Shown here: positions 7,797 to 15,312 of the stretch, in pieces
Numbering within the stretch: position 1 is the stretch's first letter
Layout: each line of letters starts with the position of its first letter
IMG/VR virus record: IMGVR_UViG_3300008259_000897
Coordinates: 1 to 21,543 of that record
Length of the DNA stretch: 21,543 nucleotides
Reading direction: 5' to 3' (one strand)
Origin: a virus
Made by a program: the position numbers and the translations under genes
Notes under the pieces: generated by a model
The model's input: only the letters and a program-made list of their open reading frames with translations
Told to the model about the DNA's origin: nothing
Databases searched by the model: none

Positions 7797-9593
7797 CTAT
7801 TGGAAATGAGATGTATCACCGTTAGCTTGGTCTTGAACAACAAATGCATCACCAGAACCAGACTGAATAATCTTAACCATTTCAACTGAACTAGACCCAG
7901 AGAATAATGATTGAGTACCCCCAGTTACTGTTAAATTACCATTAACTGTAAGACCAGTAACAGTATTAAATAATACATTAAATGTACCACCAGTATTATT
8001 GGTATATGTAAATGTATTATTAGAATAAGTCGCACCAGTTACAAATACATCAGTATTTACTGGTAAATTAAAATATGTAGTAGCAGAAATAGTTGTTGCA
8101 GTTAAACCATTCGTAAATGTTGTTGGACCAGTAACAGTCCCACCACTAAATGTACTACCACCACCATCACTGAAACCAGTTACTGTGAACGTACCCCCAG
8201 TGTTATTGGTAAATGTAGCAGTTCCAGAACTATAAGTACCACCAGTTACTCTTACATCGATAGGTAAGTTAGAATATGTAGTAGCTGATATTGTAGTTGC
8301 TGTAATTCCATTATTGTTTGCTCTAAAACCATTTGATTGGAATGTTGTACCAGAAATATAACCGTCAGCTCTTATTAATGATGTAGTATTACCAGCAGTA
8401 TTTAATCCTTCTATTAAATTAGTTGTATTATCAGCATTTCCAGTACCATTTTTGATTGATAAAGCATCTAACGTTGAATTTGTAGTTATTTCTGGATTTA
8501 CAGAGTTGTTGTATGCTTGTTGTAATGTAGTTGTTGCTGCTCCACCAGCTGCTCCAGCTGAATCACCAAATTTTGATACATTAAAAAATATAGCTTTACT
8601 ATCATCGGTTAAATCAGTTGCAGAACTTAATACTGAAAGTATACCAATCAAAATACCGTTATTTTGAAAATTAGTAAACTCAATAAAAGGTTCTGATGCA
8701 ATAGCAGCAATAGCTTGAGCTAACGTTGAATATTCTGTTTGTCCGTATTGAACTCTAAACACCCCATTTTGAACTAAATAAATTCTTTGGTTAGTTGCTT
8801 TGGTACCAGATAATGAAGTTATTACACCACCAACATCATATTTTGTTGGGTCAATTACAGTAACATTAGATGCTGTACCACCAGTTTGAGTTCTATATTG
8901 AAAAGTACAAGGTGAAGTCCCAGAAACATAAATTGCGTTAGGGTTTAATGTGTCATTCGCAAAATTGATACCTAAACCATGTAAATACCCAGCACTAGTA
9001 TTAAAACTTAGATTAGCACCATTCGCTGACGCTGTAATTCCCTCATTAACAAAACCAATAGGGTCAAACATATCACGTAATTGTGATAATGGTGATAATA
9101 CAAAATCTGGTTGACTAAACGCATTAATAATATTTGTTTTATCAGCGTGACCTAATTTACCTAAGAATATATTTTGTCTTCTTTGTTTCTCAGTCAAATT
9201 AATGTTTGATTGTGATATTGTACCACCACTAGTTAAATAAACCCAAGTTTCAGTTGAGGTATTAAGATAAGTTGCAGTATGAGTACCACCACTATAAGTT
9301 ACATAATATAATTGAGGGCTTAAAGGGTTTGTCGTATCATCAACTATCCAACCCTTGATTGGCCCTACCCTAAATGTACTACTAGTCAATTTTGTTAACC
9401 CAGTAAATTCAAACACACCAGTAGATGAGTTAACTGTTGATATATTATAACCCAACGCTACCCATTCTGTTCCGTTACTAGCTATTTGTATTGAGTTTGT
9501 TTCACCCAAAATAACAAAAAGTTTTCCGTCTATTGTTTCACTACCGTAAGGGTCAACTGTAACAGCACCCCCACCATTATTTTTAATAACCAA
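7797..9593 (-). CDS. Tail fibre / virion structural protein, main part
   Basis: This is a long Gly/Thr/Asn-rich protein with several near-repeats of the type TGGTY-x2-GT-x-TFTNNTGGTF and repeated TTISATTY units, typical of trimeric beta-structured phage fibres. The first ATG is not the true start. The frame is open further upstream and reads FTVTLPSAVGIQGRLLVIKN, a beta segment common in such fibres, so it should be joined to the N-terminal fragment at 9530-9862. It ends at a TAG right where the frame of the C-terminal fragment begins. Host adsorption is the likely role. Two breaks in one gene make it either inactive, phase-variable or mis-assembled. Confidence 0.7.
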   Translation of the reverse strand: MVIKNNGGGAVTVDPYGSETIDGKLFVILGETNSIQIASNGTEWVALGYNISTVNSSTGVFEFTGLTKLTSSTFRVGPIKGWIVDDTTNPLSPQLYYVTYSGGTHTATYLNTSTETWVYLTSGGTISQSNINLTEKQRRQNIFLGKLGHADKTNIINAFSQPDFVLSPLSQLRDMFDPIGFVNEGITASANGANLSFNTSAGYLHGLGINFANDTLNPNAIYVSGTSPCTFQYRTQTGGTASNVTVIDPTKYDVGGVITSLSGTKATNQRIYLVQNGVFRVQYGQTEYSTLAQAIAAIASEPFIEFTNFQNNGILIGILSVLSSATDLTDDSKAIFFNVSKFGDSAGAAGGAATTTLQQAYNNSVNPEITTNSTLDALSIKNGTGNADNTTNLIEGLNTAGNTTSLIRADGYISGTTFQSNGFRANNNGITATTISATTYSNLPIDVRVTGGTYSSGTATFTNNTGGTFTVTGFSDGGGSTFSGGTVTGPTTFTNGLTATTISATTYFNLPVNTDVFVTGATYSNNTFTYTNNTGGTFNVLFNTVTGLTVNGNLTVTGGTQSLFSGSSSVEMVKIIQSGSGDAFVVQDQANGDTSHFQ

Positions 9594-9862
9594 TAATCTA
9601 CCTTGAATACCAACAGCTGAAGGTAAAGTAACAGTAAATGTAAAATATAAGGTGCGTATAAATTACCAGTCATTGTATCACCAGTTCTAGCAACTCTATC
9701 CCAACCAATTGGAAGTATTGAATTAGCCGTGGTTCCAGATGCGTAAAGGATTACGTCACTAGTATTTATTGCTAATTCACCTAATTGTAAATCACCAGCT
9801 GTTGGAACTTTGCCAGCAACATTTGAACGTTTTATTAAAAACGTATTTTTTCTATTTGCCAT
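9530..9862 (-). CDS. Tail fibre protein, N-terminal fragment (frame-shifted)
   Basis: Only the first 70 or so residues (9862 down to about 9650) are real. They read MANRKNTFLIKRSN, LQLGELAINTSD, YASGTTAN and GWDRVARTGDTMTGNLYAP, the virion-attachment end shared with the fibre at 10026-11378. After this the frame reads Leu-rich nonsense, while the correct sequence (FTVTLPSAVG) continues in another frame. The break lies at about 9640-9652. From the usual layout of such fibres, a short segment between the LYAP and FTVTLPS regions also seems to be missing. Confidence 0.6.
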   Translation of the reverse strand: MANRKNTFLIKRSNVAGKVPTAGDLQLGELAINTSDVILYASGTTANSILPIGWDRVARTGDTMTGNLYAPYILHLLLLYLQLLVFKVDYWLLKIMVGVLLQLTLTVVKQ

Positions 9863-10025
9863 GTATATAATGGTATGTCTTAAAAATCTCTATAAAGAGT
9901 TATAATTTTGGGTTATGTAACCTCTATAAAATAAATATACACAACCCAAAGATTGTGCATATTATAATTATTATATTTTAAAAGTAAATCTATAAAAAAT
10001 TAACTAATTGATTACTAATTAGTTA
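9863..10025. other. Intergenic region between the two fibre genes
   Basis: 163 bases, AT-rich. On the minus strand it has ATATTTAT at 9938-9931, 69 bases before the fibre ATG. It also has weak inverted repeats (CTCTATAAAGAG and CACAA/TTGTG). I see no clear terminator for the upstream fibre gene. Confidence 0.3.
9931..9938 (-). promoter_or_regulatory. ATATTTAT motif upstream of fibre gene
   Basis: Minus-strand ATATTTAT followed by TTTATAGAGG. This is the most distant from its start (69 bases) of the seven copies. Confidence 0.25.
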
Positions 10026-11378
10026 CTAGTAAAAACCCCCATCGAGTACGTCAAATTCCGTAATTACTCTTACACCATTTGGTGTATTAACATTCGTACT
10101 TCTAATTACGATATCGTTTAATTCCGTAATCCAACCTCTGTTAGCGTATCCAGTTGATGCAGTATACTCTGTGATACTAGGTATCTGAGTTGCTGTTAAA
10201 CCAGTTAATGTATCTAGTCTGTTTATGTTTAAGTTAACATTACCACCATTTACACCATTACCATCTTGAACAGTCCAACCAGCACCAATAGACGTTACCG
10301 TTGTATTTCCAGTTGGGTTATAGTTAAGTGATATGTTAGGGTCTTCTACATATAATTGATTAGTAAATGCGGAAATTGATGGACCAAATACTGTTAAAGA
10401 ACCTTGTATTACAGCATCACCAGCAACATTTAAACCACCAGTACCAACATTTACAGTACCATCTGATGGAACACTAAATGTATTTGTTCCAGCATCATAA
10501 GTAAATCCAGCTTCATCAGTTAATAAACCACCAGTACCAACATAAACAACTCTACCAGCTGTCAAGTTAGATAGTGTTATACCAGACATTGATGTAATGT
10601 TTATTGTTTTATCTACTTGTCCTTGGTTTTGTGCTAAAGTAATCAAGTTACTAGTTGGATTATAAGTTAAACCAGTTACATATGTATCTGTTGAACTTAA
10701 ACCAGTTACTTGGTAAGTAGTACCATCATTGTTGGTAAATGTAGTTGTACCAGCTGCATATGTACCACCAGTTGTAAATACATCTTTGAATCCAGTAACA
10801 TTAAATGTACCACCAGTACTATTTGTGAAAGTAGTTGTGCCAGTAGAACCAACATAAACCATTGTACCGCCAGTTACATATGGTAACCCAGTAATAGCAG
10901 CACCATTACCTTGAAGAGTTGTTGCTGAGAATGTACCACTAATAGTCAAACCAGTCATCGTATTAATTGATGCTGTTAAATCAGATTGACCATTGTTTTG
11001 TTTAATTGTAAATAAGTTGTTACTATATGTAAAACCAGTTACATAAGTATCAATACCAGCAATTGATGATACATCAGCCAATACGAATCCAGAAGTTGTA
11101 CCAGATAAGAACTTACCACTTAAATTTGTAATACCACTATACGCAGTAATTTGATTTCTAAGCTTTAAATCATATAAGTTAGAACCAGCTTCAAAGAAGT
11201 TAGCTGTTGTACCAGTACCAGCTGGTGTCCAATTGTTAGTTGATGATGTAACACCAGAAAAGTATACAATACCATCAGCTGTGTTTACAATAGGTTCACC
11301 TTGTAATAATGAAGAAGGTAAAGGTCTATTGACGATATTACTATTCTTTAAAATGTGTGTAGTTTGTCTAATTGCCAT
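10026..11378 (-). CDS. Tail fibre / virion structural protein
   Basis: This 450-residue Gly/Thr-rich protein starts MAIRQTTHILKNSN, LLQGEPIVNTADGIVYFSG, matching the N-terminus of the neighbouring fibre (INTSDVILYASG). The two are probably paralogues attached at similar virion sites. The middle holds repeated TTFTN-(S/N)-(T/D)-GGTF-like and YVTG-(F/L)-TY units. The C-terminal 130 residues (VEDPNISLNYNPTGN, GWITELNDIVIRS) are non-repetitive and end in LDGGFY, like the HGGVY end of the next gene. The stop is TAG. An ATATTTAT motif is 20 bases before the ATG. Confidence 0.78.
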   Translation of the reverse strand: MAIRQTTHILKNSNIVNRPLPSSLLQGEPIVNTADGIVYFSGVTSSTNNWTPAGTGTTANFFEAGSNLYDLKLRNQITAYSGITNLSGKFLSGTTSGFVLADVSSIAGIDTYVTGFTYSNNLFTIKQNNGQSDLTASINTMTGLTISGTFSATTLQGNGAAITGLPYVTGGTMVYVGSTGTTTFTNSTGGTFNVTGFKDVFTTGGTYAAGTTTFTNNDGTTYQVTGLSSTDTYVTGLTYNPTSNLITLAQNQGQVDKTINITSMSGITLSNLTAGRVVYVGTGGLLTDEAGFTYDAGTNTFSVPSDGTVNVGTGGLNVAGDAVIQGSLTVFGPSISAFTNQLYVEDPNISLNYNPTGNTTVTSIGAGWTVQDGNGVNGGNVNLNINRLDTLTGLTATQIPSITEYTASTGYANRGWITELNDIVIRSTNVNTPNGVRVITEFDVLDGGFY

Positions 11379-11398
11379 GTCTTAATTTTTGTTTTTAT

Positions 11399-11406
11399 AT
11401 AAATAT
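11399..11406 (-). promoter_or_regulatory. ATATTTAT motif upstream of fibre gene
   Basis: Minus-strand ATATTTAT followed by ATAAAAAC, 20 bases before the ATG at 11378. Confidence 0.35.
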
Positions 11407-11416
11407 GTTAGTTTTG

Positions 11417-11815
11417 TTAATATACACCACCATGTAAAAAATCGTCTTGAATTATTGAATTATCTGCTGTTATTTGTCTTAGATTACTCATTGAATCGTA
11501 ACCTAAATCCAATAAAGGTGTTGTTACACTTATTGTGGATGTCCAAACACTGGAAGTACCACTCACTGTGTTTATATCTCTAAATCGTTGCAAAGGAATA
11601 CCTAAATCGATAGTAGCATCAAGTAAAGGTATTATACTAGTATTGAAAATTGTCTGTCCAGTACCTAATATGATTTCAGCATCACCACTACAAGATATTA
11701 TAGTATCAGTATAAACGGCAGTACATGCAGAAATAACTGGTGTGTCCCCAGTTATTAGCAATGGTTCAATAATGAACATTTGATTTATACTTGAAGAATT
11801 ATTTGAACAGCTCAT
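11417..11815 (-). CDS. Small fibre-like virion protein
   Basis: This 132-residue protein starts one base after the gp15-like stop, clearly in the same transcript. It is rich in Ser/Thr/Ile. It has ATIDLGIPLQRFRDINTVSG and WTSTISVTTPLLDLG, segments seen in repeated virion fibre proteins. Its ending, DDFLHGGVY, resembles the end of the next gene (LDGGFY). It is probably a baseplate or fibre component. The family cannot be named. Confidence 0.6.
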   Translation of the reverse strand: MSCSNNSSSINQMFIIEPLLITGDTPVISACTAVYTDTIISCSGDAEIILGTGQTIFNTSIIPLLDATIDLGIPLQRFRDINTVSGTSSVWTSTISVTTPLLDLGYDSMSNLRQITADNSIIQDDFLHGGVY

Positions 11816-11816
11816 A

Positions 11817-12878
11817 TTAAATTGTATTTCCTAATAAAGTAAAAACCCCTTCATCGTTAAAGTTTTTTGTTATTTTAATTGTTACCACATCATTTGCATT
11901 AAATGTCAAAGGTGATGTCATAACCGACCCATCAAAAACTCCTATATTATTCACTAAAATAACTATCCTACTAATACCACTAATATTAGTTAATTGCGTA
12001 AACATCACTTTATATTGATTTGTAAACGAAAATTGTGTTTCACTCTTAGGTTTAAAATCAAAAGTGAAATTAACATCATTTACATTTATTTTTGGTGTCA
12101 ATATTATATCACCAAGGTTAATAACCGATTCCTCAATTTCAGTTGTAACCATCATTCTATTAATTGTTGGAACAACTTCAAAATCTTCTTCATCTAAAAT
12201 ATAACCCAATAATTTTACTTCAAATAACTGAACATAAAATCTTCTGTTTTCAAAATCATCAACATTACTCTCATCACCTATAGCTTCTAAATGCAAAGGC
12301 ATTGGATGACCATTAACATTGATATAACATTGTCTTGATTGAAATGCTCTTTGAATGATTCTATTGAATTTATTCAAATCTTTCATTCTATTTGTAAACA
12401 ATCTTATTTCATAAGTCATATCAACTGGTGTCGGTTGAGGAACTTTATATAAATCAATACCTTGTCTGATACCATCCCATGTTGGAACTTTCATGTAGGT
12501 ATATGTACGATTACCTGGGATATTCCATAATCCAGCTTGGTTTTGACCTTGTTGAATATCTGGTTTTCTTATGATTGTAATAAATGGTAATTCAATATTT
12601 TTATATTTATCAGAGAATTGCCATGTTTTACTAAACTCAGTCCATCTTTGTATTGTTAAGAAAATTACTGGAACCTTATCACCATTAATACTAAAACCAA
12701 AACCCTTATCAGACCCAGCAAACTCAACAACAGATTGGTCCATATCCTCCTCCAATACCCCTTTAGGTAAAAAAGTACCTTTATCGGCAATTCCATCTAG
12801 AATATCTTCTCTTCTTTCTGGTCCGACTCTTTGTCTATTGATGTTTATGTCGCTTCTCCAACCTTTAGGCATCCCCAT
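11817..12878 (-). CDS. Tail sheath stabiliser/terminator-like protein (T4 gp15-like)
   Basis: In T4, gp15 caps the sheath and tube and joins the tail to the neck. Residues about 70-245 follow the gp15 pattern: VPVIFLTIQRWTEF, a hydrophobic beta segment (ELPFITIIRKP), then PVDMTYEIRLFTN with a helix after it. Next comes a charged segment (DESNVDDFENRRFYVQLFEV) and an LGYILDEEDF stretch, where gp15 has its RRR..FEV..W...DDAEG region. The protein is longer (353 aa against about 272), with an extra beta domain after residue 260. It sits directly after the gp14-like gene, the T4 order. The match is from remembered sequence pattern, not from a search. Confidence 0.6.
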   Translation of the reverse strand: MGMPKGWRSDININRQRVGPERREDILDGIADKGTFLPKGVLEEDMDQSVVEFAGSDKGFGFSINGDKVPVIFLTIQRWTEFSKTWQFSDKYKNIELPFITIIRKPDIQQGQNQAGLWNIPGNRTYTYMKVPTWDGIRQGIDLYKVPQPTPVDMTYEIRLFTNRMKDLNKFNRIIQRAFQSRQCYINVNGHPMPLHLEAIGDESNVDDFENRRFYVQLFEVKLLGYILDEEDFEVVPTINRMMVTTEIEESVINLGDIILTPKINVNDVNFTFDFKPKSETQFSFTNQYKVMFTQLTNISGISRIVILVNNIGVFDGSVMTSPLTFNANDVVTIKITKNFNDEGVFTLLGNTI

Positions 12879-12909
12879 GTTTTATATTATTTAATTTGTT
12901 TTAATATTA

Positions 12910-13431
12910 TTACAAGCCTCTGAATTCTGAACTATCCACTGGTGAACACTTAACAGTACGATATGCAGCCTTGTAACCCATTATCGTATGTTTATTATCA
13001 AAATTCTTAACCCCATCATTAACCACACTAAAATATCTTATCTCAGTTTCATTTATCGGATAACCAATATAATCACCATATGATAAACTAGCGTTAAGTT
13101 CTTTTAATTGAGCATCATACACACCAAAGGTTAAATGACCATCTTGAATGTATCTCAAACCACCATTGTTATTATATGCTTTATTTTCAGCCTCTTCAAT
13201 CAAAGGAACAACCTTTAATTCAATAGGTGGGAAAAATCTAATTCCATCTTTCGATGCTTCACCATATAACATATCACTCTCACTCATCTCTCTATCAACA
13301 GTATAAAGAATAACAACGAAATTACCATCACCCTCAACAGATTCGCGACTCATAGATATTTCTAAATTGTAATCATCCTCTGAAAAAAACTTGTTTATTC
13401 TCGTGATAGGTATAATTTTATTATTTTTCAT
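12910..13431 (-). CDS. Neck protein-like (T4 gp14-like)
   Basis: This is a 173-residue protein. DMLYGEASKDG, a LTFGVYDAQLKE segment, GDYIGYP and a final YFSVVNDGV stretch follow the order seen in T4 gp14 (FGEDL, FGMQVQDEVTLS, GDLIYFP, LFEIN). It is shorter than T4 gp14 (about 256). It lies just before the gp15-like gene, separated by 31 bases. An ATATTTAT-CTATAAAA stretch is right before its ATG. The neck role is supported by both pattern and order, but remote. Confidence 0.5.
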   Translation of the reverse strand: MKNNKIIPITRINKFFSEDDYNLEISMSRESVEGDGNFVVILYTVDREMSESDMLYGEASKDGIRFFPPIELKVVPLIEEAENKAYNNNGGLRYIQDGHLTFGVYDAQLKELNASLSYGDYIGYPINETEIRYFSVVNDGVKNFDNKHTIMGYKAAYRTVKCSPVDSSEFRGL

Positions 13432-13442
13432 GGCTTTTATAG

Positions 13443-13450
13443 ATAAATAT
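13443..13450 (-). promoter_or_regulatory. ATATTTAT motif upstream of gp14-like gene
   Basis: Minus-strand AAATATTTATCTATAAAA ends just before the ATG at 13431. It is almost the same as the sequence before the gp13-like gene (AAATATTTATATATAAAA), which is on the other strand. Confidence 0.45.
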
Positions 13451-13479
13451 TTATAAATTTATTAATAACCAATAAACTA

Positions 13480-14556
13480 TTGATTTTATTTAAAATAATT
13501 AGTATATTTAATAAAAATTACAACATTTTGATTAACCTAGATGACTTACGAGGCCATAGTGCACTTTCATTGTTAGAAAACTATGAAGGTATTAACCCAT
13601 ATATACTTAAACTCAAACACGAATACAAAAAAAACAAAAAATTATTACTTACTGACAACCAATCAAAGTATATAGTTCGAAATCACGATAGAGAACCACA
13701 AATGATTAATCGTGTTATAAATATCACAGAATACCTAGGGTTAGAATTACAAAAACAAGACGCTTTATCATTCGTTCCTCAAAGAATTCTTATCGAATTT
13801 ATATTAGCCGAAACTGAAAAGACATTCCATGTATACGGAAAACTAAATAGAAACCAACAATCATCTAAAATGTATTGGCTACCCAAAACACAAGTAACCG
13901 ATGACCCATACTTCGAATCAATCAACGTAGATGTTGATTTTAGCCAATATAACGACATATTAGCTAAACAAGGTAAAAAGCTTTACCAACACCAAGAAGA
14001 AGGTGTTAAATTCCTTCTTTCACGAAATGGATGTATATTAGGAGACGGGATGGGGATGGGAAAAGGCTTGATTACCAGTACTTTAGCTATAACACCTACT
14101 GGGAAAAAGAAATTTGGTGATTTAAAGATTGGTGATAGAATAATTGGTTCAAATGGTAAACCATGTAATATTATTGGTATTTACCCACAAGGATTAAAAG
14201 ATATATATAAGATAACATTTAATGATGGTTATTCTATTACAACAGATGGCTCACATTTATGGGCTGTATCTTCATGTAATTCTGGTGAAAATTCTAAAAC
14301 TAGGGAAAACAAATATAGAACACTTAGTACTGAACAAATGTTGGATGAAAATTTAACTTTAGAACTAAAAGGAACTGGTAGGAATGGAAAAAAACCTTAC
14401 AAGTTTAAAACATACTATAAACAAAAAAACGGTAATTCTAAATGGCAAATTCCAATTGTTAAACCAATTGAATTTGAAAATAACGATATATTACCAATTG
14501 AGAAAATAGACTTGCAATATTACAAGGTCTTATGGATACTGATGGTCATTGTATGA
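13480..14556 (+). CDS. SNF2-type helicase, N-terminal extein plus N-terminal half of intein
   Basis: Residues 1-195 are the helicase N-terminus. They end in a Q-like YQHQEEGVKFLL segment and the P-loop GDGMGMGK. At residue 196 the intein begins, interrupting the P-loop between Lys and Thr; the extein resumes at 14928. Removing the intein and one 32-bp repeat copy gives a helicase of about 632 residues spanning 13480-16273. The likely role is DNA remodelling or fork regression in phage replication or recombination, like T4 UvsW. The start is a TTG; no ATG exists near it although the frame is open from 13447, so the true start is unsure. After residue 347 the frame is wrong: the LAGLIDADG motif is read in the next frame. 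A GIYPQG-x-KDIYKITF beta unit and DGSHLW belong to the intein. Confidence 0.8.
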   Translation: MILFKIISIFNKNYNILINLDDLRGHSALSLLENYEGINPYILKLKHEYKKNKKLLLTDNQSKYIVRNHDREPQMINRVINITEYLGLELQKQDALSFVPQRILIEFILAETEKTFHVYGKLNRNQQSSKMYWLPKTQVTDDPYFESINVDVDFSQYNDILAKQGKKLYQHQEEGVKFLLSRNGCILGDGMGMGKGLITSTLAITPTGKKKFGDLKIGDRIIGSNGKPCNIIGIYPQGLKDIYKITFNDGYSITTDGSHLWAVSSCNSGENSKTRENKYRTLSTEQMLDENLTLELKGTGRNGKKPYKFKTYYKQKNGNSKWQIPIVKPIEFENNDILPIEKIDLQYYKVLWILMVIV

Positions 14557-14927
14557 AATCAAAAAACGATAATTTTAGTGGTACTGAATATTGTACTGTA
14601 TCTGAAAGATTAGCTGATGATGTCGCTGAAATTGTTCATTCATTGGGTGGTATTGTAAGAAAGAAAAGTAAAATTGGTAAATATAAAAAACCAGATGGTA
14701 CTGTTGTTGAATGTAGAAAAGCTTACAGATTAAATATTAAAATGCCAGAACAATTTAATCCGTTTAGATTAAAACGAAAAGCTGTTGAATACAACCCACC
14801 TAAAAAATATAAAATTGGTAGATATATAAAAAACATTGAACCATGTGGTCAAGCTGAGACTGTTTGTATTTCTGTTGATGCGGATGATAAACTATACACA
14901 ACTGAACACGCAATTGTAACGCACAAT
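14065..14927 (+). other. Class 3-type intein in the helicase P-loop, endonuclease degenerate
   Basis: The intein starts GLITSTLAITPTG, aligned with the usual block A but with Gly where Cys or Ser is normal. It ends AIVTHN before an extein Thr. Block B has HLW (Trp at 14260-14262), block F has TVCISVD (Cys at 14865-14867), and Thr at 14919-14921 precedes HN. Together these are the W-C-T set of class 3 inteins, which use the block F Cys instead of residue 1. The class 3 Snf2 intein of Deinococcus radiodurans is a precedent in a similar host protein. The central LAGLIDADG endonuclease has lost its first half: LPIEKID runs almost directly into LLQGLMDTDGH. The junction at about 14500-14520 is also one base out of frame, so the intein is 863 bases. 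Confidence 0.8.
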
Positions 14928-15311
14928 ACGACCCAATCAATTGTTGCCGCTTTAGAAAGTGGTGCTGAAAGGATTCTTATAGTAGCACCATCATCAACAA
15001 AAATAAATTGGGAACGTGAAATCAATGTTTTTTGTGATGATACAGCAATAATCGATGGGAAGAAATTCAACAGTGCTAAGTTTACAATAATTAACTTTGA
15101 TATTCTTAAAAATTTCCATACATTAACTGATGGAAAAAAGAAAAAAGAAGGTGAACCAGAAAAAGTGTTGATTAGAGATTTAGCTAACCAAAAGTTTGAT
15201 TTAGCTATTATTGATGAAGCTCATTACCTAAAAAACCATGAAAGTATTCGTGGTAAGATTATGGTGGATTTATCCGTAAACGTGGTAAGATTATGGTGGA
15301 TTTATCCGTAA
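14532..15311 (+). CDS. C-terminal half of intein plus helicase motifs Ia and II
   Basis: The frame is open slightly upstream of the ATG and reads LLQGLMDTDGH, the second LAGLIDADG motif, so this is a continuation of the previous segment, not an independent gene. The intein ends with HN at 14927. The extein then runs TTQSIVAALESG, ERILIVAPSSTKINWEREI (motif Ia region) and LAIIDEAHYLKNHES, with the DEAH box at 15213-15224. The frame is lost at the 32-bp duplication at 15249-15312, after which IYP and a stop follow. Confidence 0.75.
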   Translation: MDTDGHCMKSKNDNFSGTEYCTVSERLADDVAEIVHSLGGIVRKKSKIGKYKKPDGTVVECRKAYRLNIKMPEQFNPFRLKRKAVEYNPPKKYKIGRYIKNIEPCGQAETVCISVDADDKLYTTEHAIVTHNTTQSIVAALESGAERILIVAPSSTKINWEREINVFCDDTAIIDGKKFNSAKFTIINFDILKNFHTLTDGKKKKEGEPEKVLIRDLANQKFDLAIIDEAHYLKNHESIRGKIMVDLSVNVVRLWWIYP

Positions 15312-15312
15312 A
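15249..15312 (+). repeat. 32-bp tandem duplication that breaks the helicase frame
   Basis: Bases 15249-15280 and 15281-15312 are identical and adjacent. Since 32 is not a multiple of three, the second copy shifts the frame. Removing one copy joins the DEAH-box part to LSVNYNINKVWLLTGTP without any gap. Confidence 0.95.

Noticed and set aside
7797-7799. Recoded TAG (as in some large gut phages) at the end of the fibre ORF
   Set aside because: Reading through the TAG gives another stop within a few codons, while the next frame reads good protein. A frameshift explains it, and TAG is used as a normal stop at 10026 and 19577.
12571-12894. 107-codon plus-strand ORF opposite the gp15-like gene
   Set aside because: It is antisense to the conserved gene, has low-complexity composition, and has no start region of its own.
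14065-14067. Intein start placed at a nearby Cys or Ser for a standard class 1 intein
   Set aside because: The only fit to block A spacing (TPTG at residues 10-13) puts Gly at position 1, and the P-loop is restored exactly only with this boundary.
14490-14545. Programmed ribosomal frameshift in the intein
   Set aside because: No slippery heptamer or clear downstream stem is visible, and a large piece of the endonuclease is also missing, so deletion is the simpler explanation.
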